Of a stretch of DNA of 28,843 nucleotides, positions 20,085-28,478 are shown one piece after another. Numbering within the stretch: the stretch's first letter is position 1; each line of letters begins with the position of its first letter. Source of the DNA: Chara braunii (Eukaryota > Streptophyta > Charophyceae > Charales > Characeae); contig BFEA01001015.1 in the NCBI GenBank assembly GCA_003427395.1, positions 26,879 through 55,721 of the forward strand, in the 5' to 3' direction. The position numbers and the translations under genes were made by a program. The notes under the pieces are model-generated. The model made no database searches. It was given only the letters and a program-made list of their open reading frames with translations, and was not told the origin of the DNA.

Positions 20085-20480
20085 ATCCTCCACAACGTAG
20101 CCAGCAGCATAACTTTTTGGTTTGTGAGGGTTTGATGGTAGAATTGGTGCTGGTGCCTTTTTCGGTTTGGGTGGCTTTATACCTTGTGTGACTTTTTGTT
20201 CCCAGGGTTGCCTAGAGTCAGGGCAACGATTGGGTTTTGGCCATTTATGTCGCTGGACTAAGGGCCTCGTCACACAACACACGAATCGAAAACGAAACGA
20301 GTGCATCCGCCCGTGGTAAAACACAGTTCGCAGCCAGGAATGGCTGAGTATACGGGGTTGCGTTTTGTCGTTTAGCGGCTGCGTTTCCATTTGAGGAATG
20401 TCGCCGACCTTTTCGGATGTAGCGAGACGGCCGCGTTGTCCAACTGCATTCACAATGTTGTCGGGTGGAGAGTCGTGCAA
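20085..20480 (-). CDS. Open frame of unknown function, possible exon
   Basis: I do not recognise the product. The minus-strand frame stays open for about 132 codons up to the boundary of the Tourist-like element and continues into it for about 25 more. It begins at a TTG; the first ATG is about 30 codons in. The peptide has a basic, proline and lysine-rich C-terminal part (GIKPPKPKKAPAP) and a middle part with Trp, Phe and Cys. It could be an exon whose 3' side was hit by the miniature element, or a chance frame in GC-balanced DNA. Confidence 0.25.
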
Positions 20481-20481
20481 C

Positions 20482-20960
20482 GTCGTGCAACTAGGCCTTA
20501 AAAATAGGTGTAAGTGGGTATACAGGGCGTCGTGGTCGACGACAGGAGACGGACCGGTGTCGGAGGGCGCGGTATCCCGGCCCTCCTCTGTGTGCCAAAA
20601 TCTCTGCTAGGTATCAACATTTCTTTCTGTGGCCCGCGGCTCGCTGAATAGTTTCTGAACCCCTGTAGGCCTGGTACTTGCACAACCGGCATGTGGTCGT
20701 TGTAGCCGCCGGGTTCGCCCTGGAACGCGAAAGTGGGGGGACTAATGCAATCTTTTCTACTGCGCGCCGAGTGCTCTTCTACTGAGTTATGGGTCAGGTA
20801 CACAGACCAAAGGTCACTGTCATAAAAAGACAAGGCTAAGAAAATGAAAGTAAAAGCGGAAATGCGAAAAGAAAAATAAATGAACAGTTGAGAGCCTAGT
20901 TTATGTGAACTGCTAATTGAGAAAGCTTGACGTTTCATAGTCGTTCGTCGTTATGTCTCA
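20482..20960. other. Unassigned stretch with a possible tRNA-like remnant
   Basis: Read on the minus strand, 20773-20789 gives TAACTCAGTAGAAGAGC, close to a tRNA D arm / A box, but no good B box follows, so a functional tRNA is not supported. Frames here are short and overlapping. GTCGTGCAAC is directly repeated twice at about 20471-20490. Confidence 0.35.
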
Positions 20961-20974
20961 CTCAAAGTGGTCAT

Positions 20975-21135
20975 TTATTATAATTATTATTATTATTACT
21001 ATTATTATATCTCCATCAACTGATATCTGACGCGGTTCCTCTCTTTTCAGCCTGTCTTTTCGTAGGGGAGGGACTAACGGTTCGGGCGTTGAGTTCGGGC
21101 GGGGGTAATGTGGCCTAAGCAGGCCCAACCTTTCG
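20975..21135 (-). mobile_element. Retroposon-like fragment with ATT-type tail, copy 1
   Basis: On the minus strand a GC-rich body (CCTGCTTAGGCCACATTACC ... AACCGTTAGTCCCTCCCC ... GAAAAGACAGGC) leads into a tail of AATAATAATAATT-type repeats (20978-21010 on +). Copy 2 at 21485-21612 has the same order of body pieces and tail. Microsatellite tails of this type are common for some LINE and SINE families; which family is not determinable here. Confidence 0.5.
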
Positions 21136-21217
21136 TATATCACCTGTAATGGAGCTGCGCATCTAACTTCCGTGCAGTGGGGCCCTGGTAGCTGTATTGG
21201 AGACCAGGTACAATGGG

Positions 21218-21445
21218 GTCTGCGTGGACTCGTACGCTATTCAGGCGGTGGCCTGTGACCTAGACTGGCTCGATTCCTCTCATAACACCCGTTCCAGACC
21301 TGTTCGTCTGAGTCGAACGGTAGGACTCCAGTAGCCAGGTTAAGGGATAGATACAGTGGGTTCTGGTAAAGGAAAAAGTAAGGAAAGGAAAGTTGGGTTT
21401 TAAGATTTGTGCGTGGACTTACGTCGTTATTCAGGCGGAACTGTG
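21218..21445. repeat. Direct repeat pair, about 28 bp, 189 bp apart
   Basis: GCGTGGACTCGTACGCTATT followed by CAGGCGG at 21222 recurs as GCGTGGACTTACGTCGTTATT CAGGCGG near 21411 with few differences. It lies between the two ATT-tailed fragments and suggests an older duplication of this neighbourhood. Confidence 0.6.
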
Positions 21446-21484
21446 GCGCAGGAATAAATTTAAAGCGCCGTTCTGCATTTATCG

Positions 21485-21612
21485 TCATTATTATTATTAT
21501 TATTATTACTTAAGTTTTCTAATTTCGAGTTTTTACCTGTTGGCCTGTCCTTTCGCGAGAAGGCCAACGGTTTGAATTTCGAGCCAGCGATCCATGATCT
21601 AAGTAGGCTTAC
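21485..21612 (-). mobile_element. Retroposon-like fragment with ATT-type tail, copy 2
   Basis: On the minus strand the body reads AAGCCTACTTAGATCATGG ... AAACCGTTGGCCTTCTCGCG then AAAGGACAGGCCAACAGG, ending in (TAA)n / (AAT)n. It parallels copy 1 (CTGCTTAGGCCA ... AACCGTTAGTC ... AAAAGACAGGC). The GTTGGCC / GGCCAAC arms form a local hairpin (21538-21570). Confidence 0.5.
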
Positions 21613-22107
21613 TTTGCGCGTACTGTCTGTGGGTGAGCTACGAACTGGCGCCGTGTGGTAAGACCCCAAAAAAAGGGCGACCCGCGGCCGCATTGGTAGG
21701 AGACTTATCACCCCGAATGGACGGTCATAGGTCCCCTCCTTGCCATCAGATGCGGGCACCCACTAGGAAAATAGACAGTAACTAGTTTTGAAGAAAAGAG
21801 AGCGCAGGTCGGTATCCCGTTATGGGACCACTGCCTGGAGGTCGCAATTATTATCGCGGCAGGATTAAATGACAGGGGCAAGATGTGAAAGGTCTGAGTG
21901 TGCAGTGACTAGCGATGTTAAGTTTATCGCTCCAATCTTTTCCTGTATTTTAACTTTAATTTAATTTATTTTATTATTTTCAAGATTCACGGGATGTTGA
22001 TAAGCCAAAACTAAAGCTATCTTGAACTCTCCGCCCAGAGTATGGGGATCGCGGTGTAGTAAGAGCCTATAAAAGAAGGAAAAACTAGGCTACTGGGCGG
22101 CTCTTAG
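21613..22107. other. Unassigned stretch
   Basis: No gene or clear repeat. An AT-rich segment (about 21945-21980) precedes the open frame that starts at 22108. Confidence 0.35.
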
Positions 22108-22770
22108 TCTGAGGGTACTTGCGAACTAGCTCGTTGCGTCGGTGCCGCTAGTCTGGGGCCAAAGGCTAGAGTAGTGGAGACAGATGTTAAGTCATCCGAA
22201 GTGCGTACTCCTGGGGTCGGGACTCTGGCTATTCAAGACGCGACTATGGCTTTGCATGGATATAGACCCTACTACTGGTACCACCAGATTCGGTGGAAAC
22301 CCATGTTCGAGGAGGGGCCTTGGATCACGACTATACTTAACTACGACGGGGGAGACGAGATGAGACTGAGGATCAATGTGGAAGGAGGAAAAGAGGTGGA
22401 GATGCGGACTAATGGGAAGCTACAGGACGCTATCATGGAGACGAAAGATCGTGTGGAGAGGCGTTGCCAGAGGGACGGCGTGACGGCAAGAATGGAGGTA
22501 ACGGTCTCGTATCATGAGACCGAGACCTCCATGGGCACGGCGGACCTGGAACAAGCCCACGTGGACAGGGACTCAGGTGGGGAGAGCGAAATGAGTGAGG
22601 CAGGGGACGGGGAAACGGACCTCAGATCCTGGATTAGACCAGGCGAGATCCAGAAGCACCACCGGGCGGTGAAGCCAGTGGAAGAGGGACTCGAGGCCAG
22701 CTCTCGACAGCTGACGCCAAGAGGCCGCGGGACGGGTGAGAAGCCGAGCAGAGGGAAGAGGAAAGTGTGA
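22108..22770 (+). CDS. Hypothetical protein of unknown function
   Basis: I do not recognise this protein. The frame is open for 220 codons; the first ATG is at 22246, giving 174 residues, so either translation starts there or the upstream part belongs to a spliced exon. The N-terminal third is rich in aromatic residues (GYRPYYWYHQIRWKPMF), with a beta-strand-like GPWITTILNYDGG. The middle is charged (Glu, Arg, Lys, with a possible short coiled stretch). The C-terminal third is acidic, then basic (GEKPSRGKRKV), which would suit a nuclear protein. It stops at TGA; the same frame stays open about 33 more codons. A strong hairpin lies inside at 22492-22532. Confidence 0.45.
   Translation, partial: SEGTCELARCVGAASLGPKARVVETDVKSSEVRTPGVGTLAIQDATMALHGYRPYYWYHQIRWKPMFEEGPWITTILNYDGGDEMRLRINVEGGKEVEMRTNGKLQDAIMETKDRVERRCQRDGVTARMEVTVSYHETETSMGTADLEQAHVDRDSGGESEMSEAGDGETDLRSWIRPGEIQKHHRAVKPVEEGLEASSRQLTPRGRGTGEKPSRGKRKV
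22492..22532. repeat. Hairpin inside the open frame at 22108-22770
   Basis: ATGGAGGT-aa-CGGTCTC faces, after a 7-base loop, GAGACCG-ag-ACCTCCAT. That is 15 paired bases with one 2x2 internal bulge. At protein level it spans MEVTVSYHETETSM. A stem this long in coding sequence is unusual and may mark an insertion or an RNA structure. Confidence 0.85.
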
Positions 22771-25179
22771 AGGGTCAACGAGAGAGAAAGGGAAGTGTGT
22801 GAGAACGGAACGTGTGAGCAGGCGGAAGATGTTGACGTCAACTGGACTGCAGTATGCGACGAGCCTGAGAAATGACTGTAACGAGTGGCGCATGAGGGGA
22901 ACTGTGTGTGCAGGTGGGAGAATCTAATGTCAACCTGACTTCAGTGCGCGTAGAGTTAGCGTGGAGTGGACACGGTGCGAGAGCTACACGTGGACTACCC
23001 TGGGGGAGTAAAGAGAGAAAGACCAAAGAGGGAGACAAAAGGGGATTCTCGCAATATGGTTGATGACAACCACTGCCTACGCGCTTGTGTGAGGCATAAG
23101 TCAATGACGGTCTGCAGGAGAGAGGGAAGAGTGAGAGAAGAGAGGAGGTAAGAGAGGACTTTCGCGCGCATAGTGTTGCTGGTGTCGCCCTTCGCTTCAG
23201 TCTCTCGCTGTTTTAGTCTACCATTCTGGGAAAGGTATCTGCTCCCTATTTTCGAAGGGTGTATCTCGTCTCGACAGAGAGAGGAGACAGCGTGTCATTG
23301 CCTTGTGGTTATTATCCTCTCTCTTGATCTTTTGCTTACTCACTGGGAGCAGGCGAGACCATGAGCGTGAAAAGGGTGCGTGTGAGAGTGGTTAGTGAGC
23401 CCTTTGCATGGCAACCAGACCGAGGCCGTCAGAGAATGAACTGAGATCTGCTCGCAAGGAAGGAGGAGGCAAAAAAGAGCAATCGTGCAGTTCTTGGTAA
23501 CGTCGCTTTTATCAGCAAGAAGTTGCAGACTACCTTTGGCTCGAGCGCAACAGCGCTCGTAAGTCTCATTCGTACCAATCGTGGAAGTTCATCGTGGTGC
23601 AAGGGTTTGTTGTCTGGTATGGTCAGGGAGAGAGGAGTACCGCTGTCTGCGATGATGCCAACAGACTGAACTACTGCAATAGACAGTTTGATAATTAGGC
23701 CATCAAGTCACGTGGCGTCTGATCGTTTCGTCACTGTGCTCCTTCAGTCAAGGGAGAGGGTGCGGTTGTCAGTGGAGGAACCCGTGCATGCGCGAGTGTG
23801 ATAATTCCTAGTGTATACCTTTTGACCCTCCTTATGGGCTACGTTGTGCCATAGTGATTGAAAGCGCGGAAAAGTGGTAATGTAAGACTCATGTATGGGG
23901 CTTGACCTGTCTGAGTAGCGTGTAAAGTGAGGCCTCAACCACATTGATTACCACTCTTTTACCTCTCTAGTGAGCTCTGTCCTAGCGCTGTGGAAGTAAA
24001 TGAGGGTAAGGTAAGTGAATTCTAAAGTGTCGTGGCATGTTTGTGAACTTCGTGGTTACCCTTGGTGTCTGGTAGAGTTTGTCTGAGCGAGCGAGATGAT
24101 CTTATCTCGCGCGCTCGTCTCAAGTTGTACGATGGCAGTTTAGCCTGTCATCACTCTGCAAGCTTGGATAATGCGCATCGCAAATAATTGTTGGTTCACT
24201 GTGGCTTTGTACCGTCATCGAGAGTCAACAGTTGTTTTCCGGGGTGACGATCGAGCTTGTTGGGTCTTTATTTTTTATTGAGTTCGACTTGAGAGATCAG
24301 TCTCAAGTAATACTTCGTTTACCCTCGATCCGAACACCCAACCTACGCCTACCATTGATCTGATTTTCTAAGTCAATACTCGCTATTTCCCTTCTTTTCC
24401 TCCCTTTCTGTGTAATGTCTTGATTGATGTAATTTTGAGATTGTGATGCTCAAAAGAGATTATTGACAATAGCGGGGACTAGGGGTTTTTGTCCCAGTGC
24501 CAACAAAGCCAAGTCGAGTCTGAACTTTGAACTGTCGCCTCAATAGGCCTGACAATCACTGCAAGGAGAAGACGAGTGAGCTGTTCTTGAGAAAGAGAGC
24601 AGCTCTAACGCGGCTCCATAAGTACCCCACTTTCCATACCGCAGTTGATGGGCAAAAAACAAACGTTGTTGCGAAGGGTGGCTTACGCATTGATGAAGTA
24701 CTTACTGGATGGGGACTGATGAGTGCAACTACAGTTAATTAGGGGAAACCCATTAGTGATAATGTAATGCAGTTCACTCAGAAAAGATTACTGCCTGCAC
24801 TATCCCTGTTGCCGGAAGGAAGGCAGTCTTGGTAGGTCTTGGTCTGACATGTAATGAAGGCTGAAACTGCATAAAAGTACAGTGCCCACTATTTTCATTA
24901 CTATAATGCGTGGCGTCTGAACATGAGAGAAAACCTTTGCCCTTCATTCAAGAACGGCCCTTTATCCCCCTTAGGCAGAATAGGGCAAAACATGGAGTAA
25001 TCGGGGGTAGCTCAACACTTGGCACTCCTGTACCCCAGGGCCGGGTCGGTGTTCGGTTGACACTGGCGATCATCTGAGTCTTTCAGGTACGCAAGCAACG
25101 TCCATTCTGCTCACAGTGTGTCATTTCTGATCAGGGAAGCAGTTGTCCGGAGCCGAAAGAACTTTGTAGGGCTGGACTG
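22771..25179. other. Unassigned stretch with purine-rich sequence and one strong hairpin
   Basis: About 22740-23160 is purine-rich (AGAGAGAAAG-type) with many short frames. Frames at 23173-23364 and 24527-24742 (+) and 23744-23944 (-) are under 75 codons and unrecognised. A hairpin with a 13-bp stem (one mismatch) lies at 24085-24116, and a shorter one (ACTTGAGA / TCTCAAGT) lies near 24288. No gene is supported. Confidence 0.35.
24085..24116. repeat. Hairpin, 13-bp stem
   Basis: GAGCGAGCGAGAT and ATCTCGCGCGCTC pair at 12 of 13 positions around a 6-base loop. No element boundary or gene end coincides with it. Confidence 0.8.
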
Positions 25180-25446
25180 ATGTGCACACCTGTTTTGAGA
25201 ACAACAGTTGGTATAGAGGTGAGAGTCATGATAAGACCCCTTGTGACGCGATTAACTAGTCTGCTGGGACTTAGTATTTCCAGGGACACATCAACGACAC
25301 TCAGAGCAATATCCAGAAACAGGATTGGTCCGGTAAACCTCTCAACGCAGAGAGCAGTGTTCGGCAGAGAAAAGGGGCTCAACTCTGTTATCTGTGAACG
25401 GTATTCAGCGCAGTTACCCGTGAGTCGGGCTCAATGCTTTTGGTAA
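25180..25446 (+). CDS. Short open frame of unknown function
   Basis: I do not recognise it. From an ATG, 88 codons run to TAA. The product is basic, rich in Arg, Thr and Ser, without Lys-rich or membrane segments or a known motif. Codons ending in A or G and in C or T are about equally used, so composition does not support or exclude coding. Confidence 0.22.
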   Translation: MCTPVLRTTVGIEVRVMIRPLVTRLTSLLGLSISRDTSTTLRAISRNRIGPVNLSTQRAVFGREKGLNSVICERYSAQLPVSRAQCFW

Positions 25447-26224
25447 TAATTAAATAACAATACAATCAGTCCCTCAATCAGTTTGTCAGTCATGGTTAAT
25501 CGGAGATCAAACAATATGCAATCAATGTTTGATATGTATTACAACCGTATCTTGGGTGTTTGATAACAAGCTAGAGAAACTGCACTTTGTTTCCAGTCAC
25601 TGTGTGATCATGACACAGTGATTATTACTCTAGTAGATCTCAAGCAGTGTTCAGTCAGCAGCCACCTCAACAAATCAACTATCCAACAATCATTCAATTC
25701 TTCGGATTAGTAGTCATTCAGTCTTCTTGACTGACAGACAATCGGAATTCAGAACAGCAAGCAAACAACCTATTGTTGGCAATCGCCGACTACTCTGTTC
25801 AACCCTCGACACCTGTAGAGCAGGCCACAGCTAGGCCTCACATCAGACAACCTGCGGAGGAGTGAACGTCCAGTGTTCTAATCAAGATCATCGTTATCGG
25901 TTGTCTACCCAATTTTTGGCCCGAGCCTTAAGAAAGGGGAGGGCATCATGAAAGAGAGTGAGATCTTGGTGATAAAATGTCGAGTGAACAGGGATAGAAG
26001 GGTAGGATGGGAGGATGCTGCGTGTCGGGATATGGGTGCACGTAAACAATCTCAGAGTGAACATGCCTTCATGATAGTAGGTGAGAGAAGTTCATAGAAT
26101 ACGTGTTCTATTTTTATGACTGTGGCGGGAGGTTACACAGTACCGGCTCGTGCCTAGAGAAGGTAGAGTAGGCCAGGGCGAAGCTTGAGCGAGGGCAGTG
26201 ACGCGCTCCAAAGTTCGTTGTTAA
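25447..26224. other. Unassigned stretch with CAATCA/CAGTCA-rich low complexity
   Basis: Segments near 25460-25520 and 25640-25770 repeat AATCAGT, CAATCATTCAATTCT and TCAGTCAG strings. They resemble the Gln/Asn-coding stretch at 26225-26476. A hairpin lies at 25597-25621 (TCACTGTGT / ACACAGTGA, 7-base loop). No gene is supported. Confidence 0.4.
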
Positions 26225-26479
26225 CAAAGAAATGTCAGTTCACGGCAATCATTCGGCTTGAACTCAGAACAACAATCATTCAATTCTCAGAACAGTAATC
26301 AGTCAGCTCTCAACTGCAACCAGACCTGTAATCAGATTAGTAACCAGACTGGAGATCAGTTTTCAGTAATCAGTACTCTGCAATCATTCAATCAGTACCC
26401 AACTTTCTACGGTTTTCAATCAATAGTTGAACAACTTTCTGATCAGCAGCAACTCGATTTTCAAGTCAGCAATCATTAA
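26225..26479 (+). CDS. Gln/Asn/Ser-rich open frame, possible exon upstream of paralog A
   Basis: About 84 codons are open to a TAA, with no ATG anywhere in the frame, so it can only be coding as an internal exon or with a non-ATG start. About half of the residues are Gln, Asn or Ser (for example QSFNSQNSNQSALNCNQ), a prion-like, disordered composition produced by repeated CAATCA/CAGTCAG DNA. A similar DNA stretch lies at 25640-25770. It could be joined by splicing to the frame at 26578, but a convincing donor and acceptor pair is not evident. Confidence 0.25.
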   Translation, partial: QRNVSSRQSFGLNSEQQSFNSQNSNQSALNCNQTCNQISNQTGDQFSVISTLQSFNQYPTFYGFQSIVEQLSDQQQLDFQVSNH

Positions 26480-26577
26480 GTCTCCTGATCTGTATTAAGA
26501 AGTAACACCCTTATCAGTGTTCTTATCAGGAACAATATTCAGAAACGACGATCGACGGACAGTCGAAGTCGTTTCCC

Positions 26578-27132
26578 ATGAGTACAGTTGAAATATTTCA
26601 AGTCAGCGAGTCAGTGCTGGCTAATCTCAAGCAGATATCATGCAAAAAGGCTTTCCGCTATCTGTATGTTAGTGTCGTTGGTTTCAGACAAGGAGATCTG
26701 TCAATCTTCGTTGTCCAGACCAGTTTCGCCGATGACACTGTCCACGATCTGAGACCCTATCTGAAGAAAGGCAAAGAGGCTCATGAGCATTTCGATCAAG
26801 TCTGGATCTCAACCACCAAATATCTCGAGCAGAGGGAGAGAGAGTTCGATGAGAGCGGCGCTACACTGATCCGCAGCTTTGGGCCAAAGCTTTACACTGA
26901 CTATCCTAGACCTCCTGTTCCTTCTCTCTTCACGGATGGAACGAGTTGGCTTGATATGATCGGCTTGGCAAAGAGCTATATCTCTCCAACAGTGATCGAC
27001 ATTGAGGCACTGACTGAGCCCACCGAGTATCCCTATCTCAGACGAGGTATCTTTTCAGTGGACGGACTGCCTACATTGTGGGAGGAGTTCTGCTCCATGA
27101 TTAACTTTCGTGTCATGTACCTCGGGTGGTAA
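26578..27132 (+). CDS. Paralog A of an unrecognised tandem gene family
   Basis: Function unknown. This 184-residue protein starts at an ATG and ends at TAA; the frame is open back to about 26503. Residues about 13-110 form the domain shared with the two downstream copies: a leading Leu-rich helix, a YLYVSVV strand in the slot of FPY, a hydrophobic LSIFVVQTSF strand, then DLRPYLKK, then FDQVW, then a charged helix (EQREREFDE). Further on, TDGTSWLDMIG matches a stretch in copy B. It has no signal peptide or membrane segment, so a soluble cytosolic or nuclear protein is likely. After the stop, the +1 frame reads on for about 40 acidic, protein-like codons (NARSWLASDDSLSRGLNLRL), which suggests a lost C-terminus by frameshift or an unspliced end. 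Confidence 0.6.
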   Translation: MSTVEIFQVSESVLANLKQISCKKAFRYLYVSVVGFRQGDLSIFVVQTSFADDTVHDLRPYLKKGKEAHEHFDQVWISTTKYLEQREREFDESGATLIRSFGPKLYTDYPRPPVPSLFTDGTSWLDMIGLAKSYISPTVIDIEALTEPTEYPYLRRGIFSVDGLPTLWEEFCSMINFRVMYLGW

Positions 27133-27995
27133 TGCTCGGAGCTGGCTGGCTTCAGATGACTCTTTGTCACGAGGCCTCAATCTCAGACTGTACGCGGGCG
27201 TGGTCCTCAGCACCAGAGATGAACAGCAAGATGAGAAATTGAGAGAGACTGACTAGAGGGATGAGTGAGAGCTCTTGAGAGGTGCTGACCATGCTTGCTT
27301 ACATGTACTTTCTGAGATTTTTATGAGTTCCCACTCTTCCCTCATTTATTTTGTCTTCACCTTGAGTCAGTCAGTCTTGATGTTTTCTTCTGATATTGCT
27401 TGATGATTGTATTTTCGTTGCTGATTACGTCACAGTTCTCAAATTCCTAAATTGGCATCTTGATGCACACATGGCATATTTAACTTAATTTTCATTATCT
27501 GCATTATCATTGTTGTTCCGAATCACAATCAAAGATTCCTAAGACCGGGGTCCGGCGAAGATCGCAACTGAAGGGTCTCGCTCGAAGCCGGACGCACAGA
27601 ACACGAAGGGATCTACGTTATTTAATTTATTTTATTTAGTGCAACCACAAACAAAATCCTGCGTGACAGCCTGTTGGCTTTTCGGTCGCCCAAAGTGACC
27701 CGACTGGAAAAAAAAGTGCGACAAAAATGGCGCCGTTGCCGGGGACATGAAAAGATTTTCGTGTTCGGAACGAGTCTGGGTGATCATCTTTGAGCTTTGA
27801 TTAGGACGTGAGAACTGTTGACAACGTTGTGAGCTTTCTATTGATTTTATTATTCTCATTGAGTCTCGATTCTCCAGAGAGTCACGGTTGCTAACTTTGT
27901 TTTATTTCTTTCTTGTGTGAGGTACCACACTGGACTGGAGAAGGAGACTGATATTATTGACTAGAGAGGATCAGGCTCGAATTCAGGTATGCCTC
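27133..27995. other. Spacer between paralogs A and B
   Basis: About the first 125 bases read as a possible C-terminal extension of copy A in the +1 frame. The rest is AT-rich with no gene. ATTACGTCAC (about 27424-27433) resembles a CRE/bZIP-type site, but this is a single short match. Confidence 0.35.
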
Positions 27996-28478
27996 ATGAG
28001 CCTATGATGTCTTTTGAATACTGAGAAGGGAAAAGAAGAATCAAGGGTTCAGAAAAATTCATCAAGAATGTTAGCTTCTGATGCATTGAGAGAATATTCG
28101 AAAGTAACTACCAAAGGAATATTCCCCTATCAGTATGAGCATTGTTCGGTCTACCGTTCAGGCAATTCGGCCATCAGCGTAGTGCTGGCTCGCTTCTTAG
28201 AGGGAGATATTTATGATATCCGTCCCTATGTCAAGAAGAGAGACTGTAACGACGGTGGGACCTTCAACTGGTTATGAAAAATTGCAATCCAGTCTTTTTC
28301 TGATGAGAAGGTAGAATTAATTAAGCAGAAGAAGAAGGTGGAATGGGGCTTAATGCAGTGATATATGAGACTGTTCTGATTGCTCCTACACATGACAGCT
28401 ACTGTGATGGGGCGTACTGACTGCCGATAATCAACATGGTATTGACAAGGGAGAAAAGAAACGGTGGTCATGAGAACT
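27996..28478 (+). pseudogene. Paralog B of the tandem family, interrupted by in-frame TGA codons and a frameshift
   Basis: The longest clean frame (28014-28277) has no ATG start; an ATG at 27996 is in frame but separated from it by a TGA at 28005. The domain is plain: IFPYQYEHC, SAISVVLARF, then DIYDIRPYVKK and FNWL. There a TGA (28275-28277) occupies the position of the conserved Trp of copies A and C. The frame then continues with KIAIQSFSDEKVELIKQKKK, matching the charged helix. Near 28330-28340, in an AAG run, homology moves to the -1 frame (GLNAVIYETVL ... CDGAY), where a second TGA (28418-28420) aligns with the Trp of copy A's TDGTSWL. The frame ends at 28478, overlapping copy C's ATG. 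The simplest reading is a decaying copy; TGA decoding as Trp is a less likely alternative. Confidence 0.6.

Noticed and set aside
20726-20815. Second tRNA-derived SINE head on the minus strand
   Set aside because: The A-box-like string is good, but there is no acceptable B box and no A tail, so only a possible remnant is noted.
24527-25179. Decayed protein-coding gene in one + strand frame
   Set aside because: Reading through gives about as many stops as expected by chance and no motif I can name.
28321-28345. Programmed ribosomal frameshift in paralog B
   Set aside because: The AAG run could slip, but copy A's suspected shift is in the other direction and copy B also has in-frame stops, so decay is simpler.
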